Source: Humisphaera borealis (GTDB lineage Bacteria; Planctomycetota; Phycisphaerae; Tepidisphaerales; Tepidisphaeraceae). Taken from it: 64,000 bases of DNA. A program made the position numbers and the translations under genes. Below are positions 33,124 through 42,417 of the stretch, piece after piece. Position 1 is the stretch's first letter, and each line of letters begins with the position of its first letter. A model generated the notes under the pieces. It was given only the letters and a program-made list of their open reading frames with translations, was not told where the DNA came from and did no database searches. Location of the stretch: assembly GCF_015169395.1 (NCBI RefSeq), contig NZ_CP063458.1, positions 3,348,001-3,412,000 of the forward strand, read 5' to 3'.

Positions 33124-33432
33124 TCAGATCGGCCCCACATCCTCGCCACGCCACAAACGCACGGCGTTTCTCGCGGCCGCCCAGGCGAGCGATCCCGGCA
33201 GCGCCAGACATAGGAATGAAACCACCGCAGCGGGAATCGGCATGGCCCCTTTCACGAATGCCGCCCAGACAAACACAGCCAGCATTGAAAGCGTCAGTAC
33301 TACGAAGAACACTGTGTAGAACACCGCACGGCACAGGCGAAACCAGCGGATCGGTGTGCGCTGCTCCTTGCCGTACTCCAGGACGGGTGCTGGGGTCGGC
33401 TCACGCGGTTCGATCTTCGGTGGAACTTCCAT
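33124..33432 (-). CDS. Small membrane protein, hypothetical
   Basis: A 102-residue protein. After a hydrophilic, Pro-rich N-terminus, two membrane helices are clear (AVFYTVFFVVLTLSMLAVFV and AAVVSFLCLALPGSLAWAAA), with a short basic loop at the end. No family is recognised. It lies 18 bp downstream of asd on the same strand and may be co-transcribed with it. Confidence 0.65.
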   Translation of the reverse strand: MEVPPKIEPREPTPAPVLEYGKEQRTPIRWFRLCRAVFYTVFFVVLTLSMLAVFVWAAFVKGAMPIPAAVVSFLCLALPGSLAWAAARNAVRLWRGEDVGPI

Positions 33433-33450
33433 TGAGCTCCGAGCCGTGTC

Positions 33451-34452
33451 TCACACAAGCCGCTCGGCGATCTGCACGGCGTTGGTCGCCGCGCCTTTGC
33501 GGATCTGGTCGCCGCTGACGAACAGGTCGATGCCTTTGCCGTCGTCGCGGCTGATGTCCTGCCGAATTCGGCCGGCGTAAACCAGGTCCTGGTTGCTGGT
33601 TTCCAGGGGCATGGGAAAGTAGTTGTTCGCCGGGTCGTCGACGATCTTGATGCCCGGCGCCTTGCTCAGGATCTGCCGAACCTGGTCGGCGGTGATGGGG
33701 CGCTCGAACTCGACGTTGATGCTCTCGCTGTGGGCGCGGGGGATGGGCACGCGAACGCAGGTCGCGGTGATCATGATCTTGGGGTCGCCGAAGATCTTGC
33801 GCGTCTCCAGGACCATCTTGTTCTCTTCCTCGTTGTAGCCGTTGTCGGCGACCTTCGAGTTGTGCGAGAAGACGTTGTTGAAGATCTGGTGCGGGAACTT
33901 TTCCTTCAGGATCGGCTGGCCGGCGGCGAACGCCTTCTGCTGGGCTTCGAGCTCGTAAAGGCCCCATGCGCCCGCGCCGCTGACGGCCTGGTAGGTGCTG
34001 ACGATGACCCGCTTGACCTTGTTAACCTTGTAGAGCGGCCAGACGGCGACATTCATGATGATCGTCGAGCAGTTGGGGTTGGCGATGACGCCGTTGTGCT
34101 TGTGGATCGCCTCGGGGTTGACCTCGGGCACCACCAGCGGCACGCCTTCCTTCATGCGGAACGCCGAGCTGTTATCGACGACCACCGCACCGGCTGAGAC
34201 CGCGGCGGGGGCGAACTCCTTGGAGATGCTGCCGCCGGCCGAGAAGAGCGCGATCTGGACGTCCTTGAAGCTGTCCTTGGTCAGCTCTTCGATCAGGTAT
34301 TCCTTGCCGTTGAAGGTCGCGGTCTTGCCCGCGCTGCGGGCCGAGGCCAACAGCTTGAGGTTCTTGATCGGAAAGTTCCGCTCCGCCAGGACGGTGAGGA
34401 ACTCTTGACCCACAGCGCCGGTGGCGCCGACGACGGCAACATTGACGGACAT
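33451..34452 (-). CDS. asd: Aspartate-semialdehyde dehydrogenase
   Basis: A 333-residue NADP-dependent enzyme converting aspartyl phosphate to aspartate semialdehyde, the branch point to lysine/diaminopimelate, methionine and threonine. The Rossmann motif AVVGATGAVGQEF opens the protein and the catalytic Cys128 is in NPNCSTII. TYQAVSGAG follows, and the substrate-binding ITATCVRVPIPRAHS segment lies near residues 226-240. The length is standard for bacterial Asd. Hom and an ApgM-type gene later in the window belong to the same pathway. Confidence 0.96.
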   Translation of the reverse strand: MSVNVAVVGATGAVGQEFLTVLAERNFPIKNLKLLASARSAGKTATFNGKEYLIEELTKDSFKDVQIALFSAGGSISKEFAPAAVSAGAVVVDNSSAFRMKEGVPLVVPEVNPEAIHKHNGVIANPNCSTIIMNVAVWPLYKVNKVKRVIVSTYQAVSGAGAWGLYELEAQQKAFAAGQPILKEKFPHQIFNNVFSHNSKVADNGYNEEENKMVLETRKIFGDPKIMITATCVRVPIPRAHSESINVEFERPITADQVRQILSKAPGIKIVDDPANNYFPMPLETSNQDLVYAGRIRQDISRDDGKGIDLFVSGDQIRKGAATNAVQIAERLV

Positions 34453-34933
34453 GGCGACCTCTGAAGTTTCGGTCGATCGTCTCGACCGAGGAAAACGCAG
34501 CCCTTCGGGCTTGCCGCTGAAAGGACCGGCTTAAAACAAAAATGCCACAGACTCACCGACGGGACCTCAACGCAGCCGAACGACCAAAACTCACAGAGCC
34601 CTCGAGACGCGCGCTTAGTGCGTCGTCGTGGCTTTGCGGGTTTTGAGTTTCGTTCGAGAAAGCTGCATGGGTGCGTCTGGCAAATCTGTGGCTTTAACAC
34701 GTCGTATACGACGCTCGGTTGAGATTTTGAGCAGTGGTCGCCGCGAATGCAAGAGGATTTGAATGATTTCTCGACCAGGCAGGCTCGTCCAATGCCGTCC
34801 GCGCCTTGGCACACTTTTCACAGGGTGGCATGGGCAAATGTACTCGCTTGCCCGTGGCGGCCGACGTCCGAGACGGCTATCGGAGTACCGTTACCCACGC
34901 CACCCAATCCTCATTCTTATCCACGACAAAGCA
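34453..34933. other. Intergenic region containing repeat copy C
   Basis: About 480 bp between asd and the epimerase gene. Apart from the palindromic repeat at 34823-34905, no gene is supported. It should contain the asd promoter. Confidence 0.5.
34823..34905. repeat. Palindromic repeat family 1, copy C
   Basis: GGGTGGCATGGGCAAATGTACTCG on the left and GGAGTACCGTTACCCACGCC on the right, with a central TTGCCCGTGGCGG...CGGCTA-like segment. The organisation is the same as copy A but more diverged. Confidence 0.8.
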
Positions 34934-35941
34934 CTAAATGTGCTGGCGTCCTTCCAACCCTTGTACGACGGCCTGCCGCCGGGCGGGGCGCGGCGAGCCC
35001 GCTTTGTCCGCCAGGTCCGATCGATGCGCCCGGGCAATATCGGCCGCGGCCTTGGACCAGTCGGGGAAGTCAAACTCGAACCCGGCCTCGAGCAGCCGGC
35101 CGGGCACGACCCGGCGGCTTTTGAGGAGCAGTTCGGTCTCGGTCCGCAGGAAGAACGCGCCGACCTCCAACATCAGTTTCGTCGCCGGCAGGCCGATCTT
35201 CACGCCCGCCGCTCGCCGCAGGATTCGCATGAACTCGCGGTTGGGAATGGGGTTCGGCGACGAAAGGTTGATCGGGCCTTGGATGTGCGAGTTCTCGATC
35301 AGGAACTCGATCGACCGGCAGAAGTCGACCAGGTGCATCCAACTGACGAATTGCGTGCCTTTGCCCAGCGTTCCACCCAGGCGCTTGCGGACGATGTTGT
35401 AGAACGCCTCGAAGACGCCCCCGGTGCCGGGGCCCATGACCATCGCGGCGCGGAGGGCAACATTGCGCGTCCTGGGAGTGTCGGCGGTGAAGAAAGCCGC
35501 CTCCCACTTCTGGCAGACGTCGACCGAGAAGCCGTTGCCGATCTCGCCGGTGGCCTCGTCCATCGGGCGGTCCTCGGCGTGACGGTAGATGGTGGCGCTG
35601 GCGGCGTTGATCCAGAGCGGCGGCGGCGACTTGGAGCCCGCGATCGCCTCGCCGATGACACGCGTGCTGTCGAGCCGGCTGGCGTAGATCTCCTGCTTGT
35701 TCTTCTCGTTGTACCGGCAGTTGACGGTGCGACCGGCCAGGTTGAGGACGACGTCCGCGCCGTCGAGTTCCGTCGTCCACCTGCCCGGCGTTCGGCCATC
35801 CCACGGCAGGACGCGGGCAACACTCGATCCGGAAGGGCTGCGGCTCAGAACGGTGACGTCCCACCCCTTGTTGCCGAACCATTCGGCCAGATGCCGGCCC
35901 AGGTAACCGTTCCCACCCGGTATGATCATGCGTCGGGTCAT
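34934..35941 (-). CDS. TIGR01777-type NAD(P)-dependent epimerase (SDR39U1/YfcH family)
   Basis: A 335-residue extended SDR. The Rossmann signature is modified to PGGNGYLGRHLAEWF. NLAGRTVNCRYNEKNKQEI and the WINAASATIYRHA segment are typical of YfcH/TIGR01777 proteins, and the C-terminus (FMRILRRAAGVKIGLPATK) is DUF1731-like. The family's substrate is unknown, though a sugar nucleotide is likely. It is a single gene with no obvious partner on the minus strand. Confidence 0.88.
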   Translation of the reverse strand: MTRRMIIPGGNGYLGRHLAEWFGNKGWDVTVLSRSPSGSSVARVLPWDGRTPGRWTTELDGADVVLNLAGRTVNCRYNEKNKQEIYASRLDSTRVIGEAIAGSKSPPPLWINAASATIYRHAEDRPMDEATGEIGNGFSVDVCQKWEAAFFTADTPRTRNVALRAAMVMGPGTGGVFEAFYNIVRKRLGGTLGKGTQFVSWMHLVDFCRSIEFLIENSHIQGPINLSSPNPIPNREFMRILRRAAGVKIGLPATKLMLEVGAFFLRTETELLLKSRRVVPGRLLEAGFEFDFPDWSKAAADIARAHRSDLADKAGSPRPARRQAVVQGLEGRQHI

Positions 35942-36120
35942 CGGAGCGCTCCTTTCAATCGGAGCATACGGAATGTTTCACCGGCTGCTGAAAGTTTCAT
36001 CGGATTTGCCGCGACAGCGTTTAGACTTCGGGAAGGTTTCGATCGGCTTTGGAAACTGGAAATCGGGCAGAGTGCACCCAATGAGTTTCTAATGGGCCCG
36101 AAAGAGCCAGGGGAGTGCGA

Positions 36121-36456
36121 GTGAAGCTCTGGAAATTGGCTATCAGCTTTGGTGCAGGATTCCTGGTGGCGACGGTCATCGGGCTGACCGCGGTTGTCCC
36201 GGTCCTTCAGGACCAGTGGGAGATGAAAGTCGGCAGCGATTACTGTGCTCCGCTGCGTTCTATCCACAGTGAAATTGAAGTTACGGCAGCCGAGGAAGGT
36301 GCATTTCGCACGCGGGCTCAGCTTCAAGCATTGAATAATCAGTTCACGTCGTTCACCGTCGGTGGGACAACGCCGCATGACTGGGAGCCTGCGATTCAGG
36401 CGGCTGGGAAGTCGGCGACGAAACCTGCGGGGCCGGCATCGCGGCCATCGCCGTGA
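36121..36456 (+). CDS. Small membrane-anchored hypothetical protein
   Basis: A 111-residue protein with one N-terminal membrane helix (LAISFGAGFLVATVIGLTAVVPVL), then a soluble stretch (LRSIHSEIEVTAAEEGAFRTRAQLQA) and a Pro/Ala-rich end. The GTG at 36121 follows AGGGGAG at 5 nt; GTG 36115 is a less likely alternative. No family is recognised. Confidence 0.6.
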   Translation: MKLWKLAISFGAGFLVATVIGLTAVVPVLQDQWEMKVGSDYCAPLRSIHSEIEVTAAEEGAFRTRAQLQALNNQFTSFTVGGTTPHDWEPAIQAAGKSATKPAGPASRPSP

Positions 36457-36512
36457 TTGATGAATCGCTGCTTGAGTGTTGCTCTTGCTTTATTACCCCT
36501 TAGATTGCCCTC

Positions 36513-37472
36513 ATGACACGCGCTTTGATCACCGGTGGGGCAGGATTCATCGGCTCGCACCTCGCCGAACGGCTCATCCGTGACGGGCGGGAGGTGACCG
36601 TTCTCGATGATTTCAGCACCGGCCGGATGGAGAACCTGGGCGCACTCGTTGGTAAGCCGGGCTTCCAGATCGTTCGCGACTCGGTGGAGAACAGTCATAC
36701 CGTCAACACCCTGATGGCGGCCTGCGATGAGGTGTATCACCTGGCGTCAGCGGTCGGCGTGCAACTGGTGCTCGACGAGCCAGTGCGGACGATCCGCACG
36801 ACGATTCACGGCACCGAAGTCGTCCTGGAAGCCGCCAACCGGTTTCGTCGGCCGGTGCTGATCACCAGCTCTTCCGAGGTCTATGGCAAAGGCGCGAAAG
36901 TGCCCTTCAGTGAGGACGACGATGTGGTCATGGGGCCGACCGTGACCGCGCGCTACTGCTATGCGTACTGCAAAGGAATCGACGAGTTCCTCGGCCTCGC
37001 CTACCACAAGCAGTACGGCCTGCCGGTGACGATCGTCCGGCTGTTCAACACCGTCGGGCCGCGGCAGGTGGGTCGCTATGGCATGGTGCTACCACGCTTC
37101 GTGGCAGCCGCCAAGGCGAATGAACCGCTGAAAGTTCATGGCGACGGCACGCAAACGCGCTGTTTCTGCCATGTCGGCGATGTGGTCGATGCGATCGTGC
37201 GGCTGGTGGCGACGCCGGCGGCGCAGGGGAGAGTCTTCAATCTCGGCGGCGAAGAAGAGATATCGATCAAGGAACTGGCAAGCCGCGTCATCGCGGCGAC
37301 AGGGTCGTCCAGCCGGATCGAGCATCTGACCATTCGAGAGGCGTACGGGCAGCAGTTTGATGACATGCCCCGCCGGGCACCCGATCTTCGTCGCATCCGT
37401 GAGGCGATCGGCTTCGCGCCCCGACATTCGTTGGCGCAGATCATCGCGGCGGTCGTTGCTTCGCCTGCTTAG
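36513..37472 (+). CDS. NAD-dependent sugar-nucleotide epimerase/dehydratase (extended SDR)
   Basis: A 319-residue protein. The NAD loop is TGGAGFIGSH (residues 7-16), followed by LDDFSTGRMENL, HLASAVGV, the SSSEVYG segment with the catalytic Ser/Thr, and YAYCK as the Y-x3-K. The RCFCHVGDVVDAIVRLV stretch is typical of UDP-glucuronate decarboxylase/GalE-like enzymes. It probably makes a UDP-sugar for surface polysaccharide: Ugd (39344) would supply UDP-glucuronate, and the WecA-like enzyme follows within 210 bp. Epimerase versus decarboxylase cannot be decided. Confidence 0.88.
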   Translation: MTRALITGGAGFIGSHLAERLIRDGREVTVLDDFSTGRMENLGALVGKPGFQIVRDSVENSHTVNTLMAACDEVYHLASAVGVQLVLDEPVRTIRTTIHGTEVVLEAANRFRRPVLITSSSEVYGKGAKVPFSEDDDVVMGPTVTARYCYAYCKGIDEFLGLAYHKQYGLPVTIVRLFNTVGPRQVGRYGMVLPRFVAAAKANEPLKVHGDGTQTRCFCHVGDVVDAIVRLVATPAAQGRVFNLGGEEEISIKELASRVIAATGSSSRIEHLTIREAYGQQFDDMPRRAPDLRRIREAIGFAPRHSLAQIIAAVVASPA

Positions 37473-37680
37473 AAGGCTTTCCAGGCCGAGCCGAACCTCG
37501 GTTATCAGACGGCGGTATAGCAGTTGGTCATCTTTGTGACGTCCGCGGCACTTAGGACTGCCTTGGCCGATGAAGTCTTAACAGCACGCGAGTTGGTTGC
37601 GAATCGAACAGGGCTTATGATGGACCGTCCGGATGTCGGGCCATTAGTCGGGGGTGGGTTGCCGACCGTTTGATCCATCT

Positions 37681-39111
37681 ATGTTCTGCACGCTCGCCCA
37701 ATTGTCACCCCGGGTTTACGGCATCGATCAGGTGCTGTCGCCCTACGTCTACGTCTTTTACGCCTCGTTCATCGTGGCCTTCGTCTTTACGCCGATCATG
37801 CGGATGGTCGCGATCCACTACAACATCGTCGACAATCCGGATCGCCTGCGAAAGATGCACCAGTCCCCGGTCGCGTACCTCGGCGGGATCGCCATTTTCC
37901 TGGGGTTGCTGGCCGGACTGGCGATCAGCCAATACCTGAGCCTGCATCGATCCGAGCCCGGCTGGCCGAGTCCGCATCCGGGCATCAAGTTCAGTATCGT
38001 GCTCGGTGCCTTGATCATTGTGCTACTCGGGCTTTGGGACGATCTGCTGGGGGTCCGCCCGACGGGGAAGATCATCGGCCAGGTGGCGGTCGCAATCCTG
38101 CTCCTTCTGGACGACGTCGGCTCGCAATGCACCCGAAGCCTGCTCGAAAACCTGTTGATGAAGATCTTCCAGCTGATCGGACCGGTGGATTCATCGGGCG
38201 CGGCGATCGGGCCGGATCTGGTGAACTCCACCTGGTTTCAGCCGCTGGTTTATGTCACCAGTAGCCTGCTGGTGGTCGTGGTCGTGGTTGGGTGCTGCAA
38301 TGCAACCAATCTGATGGACGGCCTGGACGGTTTGTGCGGCGGGGTCACCGCGATCATCGCTTTCGGATTCGTTTTCATCGCCGTTCACCTCGCGATGTAT
38401 GGCGGCGGACTGAACACCAACTGGGATGCGCTTCGCGTGATCCTGGGGCTGGCGATTCTCGGCGCGGTGCTCGGCTTTGTGCCCTACAACTTCAACCCGG
38501 CGTCTATCTTCATGGGCGACGCCGGCAGCATGCTCCTCGGCTTCGTCTGTGCCGTCATGATCATCCTGATGGCACAGGAACGCCCCAAGTGGTTTCTGGC
38601 GGCGATGGTGATGTTCGCGCTTCCTGTGCTCGACACAACCCTTGCTTTCGCCCGACGCTGGATCGCCGGCCGACCCTTGTTCTCCGCCGATGCCCAGCAC
38701 TTCCACCACCAGCTCGTTCAGCGTGGATTCACGGTCAAGCAAACCGTCCTGATCAGTTACGGGTTGGCGGTCTTCTTTGCTCTGCTGGGCGCGACGATCG
38801 TTTTCATCCGAACGCGTTACTCCGTCGCGATCTATCTCGTGACGTTCGGTTCGATCGTCGTTGCTGCCTACAAGATCGGCATGGTTCACGAACGCCCCCG
38901 CGGCGGAAGACCCAGCACGCTCGAAGATGCCACGACGAATCGGAACACCGAAGTCGTCAATTCGGGTGAAGCGTTCGAGGTTCAGGGTAAGACTGCCGTC
39001 ACCGCCGATACCGGTGGTATCGGCAGTGGCGGTTCCGAAGCGGGGTCTGCGAGCCGTGATACAGCCGACCCGGCCGTGCATCGGCAGGCGAGCATTCCTC
39101 CTGCTGCGTAA
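37681..39111 (+). CDS. WecA/TagO-like undecaprenyl-phosphate sugar-1-phosphate transferase
   Basis: A 476-residue integral membrane enzyme with about 10-11 helices. It starts glycan assembly by moving a HexNAc-1-phosphate onto undecaprenyl phosphate. Family motifs in order: NPDRLRKMHQSPVAYLGGI (substrate loop), LLGLWDDLLGVRPTGK (DD), NATNLMDGLDGLCGG, IFMGDAGSMLLGF and the HFHHQLVQRG loop. The His-rich motif points to the WecA/TagO subgroup over MraY. The ~75-residue Ser/Thr/Gly-rich tail after the last helix is extra. ATG 37681 is used; GTG 37654 is possible. It fits the sugar-nucleotide genes on both sides. Confidence 0.92.
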   Translation: MFCTLAQLSPRVYGIDQVLSPYVYVFYASFIVAFVFTPIMRMVAIHYNIVDNPDRLRKMHQSPVAYLGGIAIFLGLLAGLAISQYLSLHRSEPGWPSPHPGIKFSIVLGALIIVLLGLWDDLLGVRPTGKIIGQVAVAILLLLDDVGSQCTRSLLENLLMKIFQLIGPVDSSGAAIGPDLVNSTWFQPLVYVTSSLLVVVVVVGCCNATNLMDGLDGLCGGVTAIIAFGFVFIAVHLAMYGGGLNTNWDALRVILGLAILGAVLGFVPYNFNPASIFMGDAGSMLLGFVCAVMIILMAQERPKWFLAAMVMFALPVLDTTLAFARRWIAGRPLFSADAQHFHHQLVQRGFTVKQTVLISYGLAVFFALLGATIVFIRTRYSVAIYLVTFGSIVVAAYKIGMVHERPRGGRPSTLEDATTNRNTEVVNSGEAFEVQGKTAVTADTGGIGSGGSEAGSASRDTADPAVHRQASIPPAA

Positions 39112-39343
39112 TGCAAACCACACGTCCACGATGCTGCCGCTCTGATTCCCGCACTATGTTGCCAAGTTGATAATTTGGGTCATATTTGCCGGACCTACCG
39201 TTGCTTGAATCGCGTGTCAGAAGCAAAGATAAGTCGGACGGCGTTTTTGCCGATTCTCACCAAGGCTGGCGTCCTCATGGTCGCCTGAGCAGGGAGGCAT
39301 CGCCTCCGGCCGCACTCGATCGAAGTCATCAGGAAGGTTTCTC

Positions 39344-40696
39344 ATGGACGTTGCAATCATTGGCTGTGGTTACGTAGGCCTCGTCACCGGTACCTGTCTC
39401 GCCGCGATCGGTCACACCGTGAAGGGTGTCGAGAAGGATCCGAGAAAGCTCAAGACGTTGCAGGACGGGCACTGCCCGATCTTTGAACCCGGTCTGCAGG
39501 AACTGCTGAACGAGAACTATGCCTCCGGGCAGATCCAGTTCACGGGCAACGTCAAGGACGCCGTCCGCGACGCCGAGGTCGTCTTCCTCTGCGTCGGCAC
39601 GCCGCCCAAGCCCGACGGCACCGTCGACATGAGCTTCCTCGAAGGCGCTGGCAAGGAAGTTTGCGACGCGCTGGCCGAGATGAACAGCGAGTACCTGGTG
39701 ACGATCGTGGTCAAGTCCACGGTCCCCGCCGGCACCAACCGCAAGCTTTACAACTTCCTCCGCGAGCAGACCAAGGCTCACGTGCAGGTCGTTTCCAACC
39801 CCGAGTTCCTCAAGGAAGGCACCGCGGTTCAGGACTGCATGAACCCCGACCGCATCGTCATCGGCGGCGAAAGCCCCGAAGCCTTCCGCATGATGCGCCG
39901 GCTCTACGACCCGCTCATCAAGCGCGAAGACAACTTCATGACGATGAACTGGGAGTCGGCCGAGCTGACCAAGTACGCCGCCAACAGCATGCTCGCCGCC
40001 CGAATCTCGTTCATGAATGAGATGACCATCCTCTGCGAGTTCTACGGCGCCGACGTCGAAGACATCCGCAAGGGTATCGGCAGCGATAACCGCATCGGAC
40101 CGGCGTTCCTTCGCGCCGGCTGCGGCTACGGCGGGTCCTGCTTCCCGAAAGACGTTGCCGCGATGGAGCACATCTCCAAGGCCGCCGGCTACGAAAACTT
40201 GTTCACCAACGCGATCCAGACCGTCAACAAGAATCAGAAGAAGCGGTTCGTCGACAAGATCGAGGCCAAACTCGGCCGCCCGATCGCCGGCGCGACGATC
40301 GCTGTCTGGGGCCTGGCGTTTAAGGCCGACACCGACGACATCCGCGAGTCCGCCGCGCTGGACGTCATCCAGTACCTGCTCGACAAGGGCGCCACGGTCC
40401 GCGCCCACGACTACAAGGGCATGGAGCACATGAAGCAGGTGTTCAAGGACCAGGTCGAGTGGTGCACCGATCCGGTCACCGCCGCCGCCGGTGCCGACGC
40501 CGTCGCGCTGACGACCGATTGGCCGCAGTACACCACCCTTCCGTTCCGCAAGATCGCGGCGACCATGAACCAGCCGATGATCTTCGACGGCCGCAACTGC
40601 CTGCACCGCGACGTCATGCGGGAGAACGGTTTCCAGTACTTCCCGATGGGCCGCCCGCCGGTCGAGAACAAGCTGCGGTTGAAGAACAAGGTGTAA
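39344..40696 (+). CDS. ugd: UDP-glucose 6-dehydrogenase
   Basis: A 450-residue NAD-dependent enzyme converting UDP-glucose to UDP-glucuronate. The NAD motif is IIGCGYVGLVTGTC (residues 5-18), VVKSTVPAGTN follows, then NPEFLKEGTAV. The catalytic Cys266 lies in GYGGSCFPKDV, with WGLAFKADTDDIRESAA and the WCTDP segment in the C-terminal domain. The ATG at 39344 follows GGAAGG. The product feeds glucuronate-, galacturonate- or xylose-containing surface glycans, consistent with the neighbouring epimerase and WecA-like genes. Confidence 0.96.
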   Translation: MDVAIIGCGYVGLVTGTCLAAIGHTVKGVEKDPRKLKTLQDGHCPIFEPGLQELLNENYASGQIQFTGNVKDAVRDAEVVFLCVGTPPKPDGTVDMSFLEGAGKEVCDALAEMNSEYLVTIVVKSTVPAGTNRKLYNFLREQTKAHVQVVSNPEFLKEGTAVQDCMNPDRIVIGGESPEAFRMMRRLYDPLIKREDNFMTMNWESAELTKYAANSMLAARISFMNEMTILCEFYGADVEDIRKGIGSDNRIGPAFLRAGCGYGGSCFPKDVAAMEHISKAAGYENLFTNAIQTVNKNQKKRFVDKIEAKLGRPIAGATIAVWGLAFKADTDDIRESAALDVIQYLLDKGATVRAHDYKGMEHMKQVFKDQVEWCTDPVTAAAGADAVALTTDWPQYTTLPFRKIAATMNQPMIFDGRNCLHRDVMRENGFQYFPMGRPPVENKLRLKNKV

Positions 40697-40726
40697 TCGC
40701 CGGAACCTCTACCTGAGCCAAATGGA

Positions 40727-40756
40727 AACGCCCACGGACTGCTGTCCGTGGGCGTT
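40727..40756 (+). terminator. Terminator hairpin after ugd
   Basis: A perfect AACGCCCACGGAC/GTCCGTGGGCGTT stem, 30 nt after the stop and followed by a moderately T-rich run. It is nearly the same as the hairpin at 18964-18992 after the paralogous dehydrogenase gene. Confidence 0.75.
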
Positions 40757-40798
40757 CTCATTGCGTTTGCTTCGTCGCGTCAGCGCATCCCTAATCGA

Positions 40799-41557
40799 TC
40801 ACCTGAACCCACCGGCAATCACGAGGGTCTCGCCGGTAATCCATGCCGATTCGGGAGACGACAGGAACACCACGGCCGGGGCGATATCCCCGGGTTGGCC
40901 GATACGACCCAGCGGGGTCTGGGCTTCGATCATCTTGCGGAAGCCGCTCTCGTCCGCGGTGATGCCTGCCGTCGCCGTGCCCTCGGTTTCCACCATGCCG
41001 GGGTTCACGGAGTTCACACGCACCTTCTTGGGCCCGAGCTCCTTGGCGAGCGTACGGGTGATGGCGTCCACCGACGCCTTGGACGCGGAATAGACCGCAG
41101 TGCCGGCCGGGGTGTTGGTCGATACCACTGAGCTGACATTGACGATGCTCCCGCCCGCGTCGCCAAACAACTTGACTGCCTCACGAGACGCAAGCAGCAG
41201 GCCCAGCACGTTCAGGTCGGTGGTCTTATGGAAGTGCTCGGCGGTGATCTGGTCAAGCGAGGCGAACTCGTAGATGCCGGCATTGTTAACGAGAACATCC
41301 AACCGACCGAAGGCCTTGCCGGTCTCCCCGAAAAGCCGAACTACATCGGTTTCCTTGGATACGTCCGCCTGGATCGCAACGGCCTTGCCGCCGGCGGCGA
41401 CGATCTCTTGGACGACCTTGTCGGCCCCGCCTTTGCTGCTGGCGTAGTTGACGACGACCGATGCGCCCTCGGCCGCGAGATGACTCGCGATCGACGCGCC
41501 GATTCCCTTCGAGGCTCCTGTAACGACAGCAACTTTACCTGCGAGTTTCTTCGACAT
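40799..41557 (-). CDS. Short-chain dehydrogenase/reductase (FabG-like SDR)
   Basis: A 252-residue classical SDR starting at ATG 41557 after AAAGGA. The cofactor loop is TGASKGIGAS, followed by NNAGIYEFASL, the SSVVS strand with the catalytic Ser, and YSASKAS as the Y-x3-K. The VNSVNPGMVETEG and SPESAWITGETLVIAGG ends are complete. The sequence resembles glucose/3-oxoacyl-type reductases used in stress or lipid metabolism. The substrate is undetermined. Single gene, convergent with ugd. Confidence 0.92.
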   Translation of the reverse strand: MSKKLAGKVAVVTGASKGIGASIASHLAAEGASVVVNYASSKGGADKVVQEIVAAGGKAVAIQADVSKETDVVRLFGETGKAFGRLDVLVNNAGIYEFASLDQITAEHFHKTTDLNVLGLLLASREAVKLFGDAGGSIVNVSSVVSTNTPAGTAVYSASKASVDAITRTLAKELGPKKVRVNSVNPGMVETEGTATAGITADESGFRKMIEAQTPLGRIGQPGDIAPAVVFLSSPESAWITGETLVIAGGFR

Positions 41558-41730
41558 GATGGGTCCTTTCGTGTCCCCGATGTGGGGTGTTTCACCGTTC
41601 GATGCCGCAATCGCGGCGATGTGACAACGATCAGAAATTACCGCAAACATTTCACAGAACCGGCGCGGTGACGCCCGGTTTCTTTAAATCCGTTCACGTT
41701 TGTTTCCTGCGGCGGTAGTCAGGGGTGCCA

Positions 41731-42372
41731 ATGTCTTCCCCCGCTGCTCCATCGAAAATCCGCCTGCTGATCGTAGACGACCATTTCATGGTGCGTCTCG
41801 GGCTTGCCAGTGCGCTGAATCTGGAAGAGGACATGGAGGTCATCGCCGAAGGCCGCACCGGTGCCGAGGCGGTCAGCCTGTTTCAATCGCTGCGGCCAGA
41901 CGTCGTCGTGATTGACTACCAATTGCCGGAACTGAACGGCGCAGAAGCGACGGCGGCCATTCGCGCGATTGATCGATCGGCCCGGGTGATCGTGCTGTCT
42001 GTCTTCAAGGGAGAGGAAGATGTTCACCGCGCCGTGCAGGCCGGGGCCTCGGGTTATCTGCCCAAGGCGAGCGAGCCCGGCGAACTGATGGACGCGATTC
42101 GTGCCATCCATGCCGGTGGAACCTATTTCCCGCCGGCGATCAATGCCGCGCTCGAGACCCGGGCTGGCCGCGGGCAACTGTCGGATCGCGAAATGCAGGT
42201 GCTGGAGGCGATCGTCCGCGGCCGAAGCAACAAGGAGATCGCGATCGCGCTGGGGATCAGCGAAAACACGGTGAAAGTTCACACGACGCGCGTGTTCGAA
42301 AAACTAAACGTCGCCGATCGGATGGAAGCGATCACCGCCGCGATCAGCCGGGGAATCGTGCATCTGGCATGA
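41731..42372 (+). CDS. NarL/LuxR-family response regulator
   Basis: A 213-residue protein. The receiver domain (~10-125) has the acidic pair in LLIVDDHFMVR, the phospho-acceptor Asp in VVVIDYQLPELNG, the switch Ser in VIVLSVF and Lys in GYLPKAS. A GerE/LuxR helix-turn-helix follows (~150-210: LSDREMQVLEAIVRGRSNKEIAIALGIS and TVKVHTTRVFEKLNV). No histidine kinase gene is adjacent, so it is an orphan here. Start ATG 41731; GTG 41725 is possible. Confidence 0.95.
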   Translation: MSSPAAPSKIRLLIVDDHFMVRLGLASALNLEEDMEVIAEGRTGAEAVSLFQSLRPDVVVIDYQLPELNGAEATAAIRAIDRSARVIVLSVFKGEEDVHRAVQAGASGYLPKASEPGELMDAIRAIHAGGTYFPPAINAALETRAGRGQLSDREMQVLEAIVRGRSNKEIAIALGISENTVKVHTTRVFEKLNVADRMEAITAAISRGIVHLA

Positions 42373-42417
42373 GCGCGATGACAGCCGGGGGAATTCGGCG
42401 TACAACGCCGGCCACCC

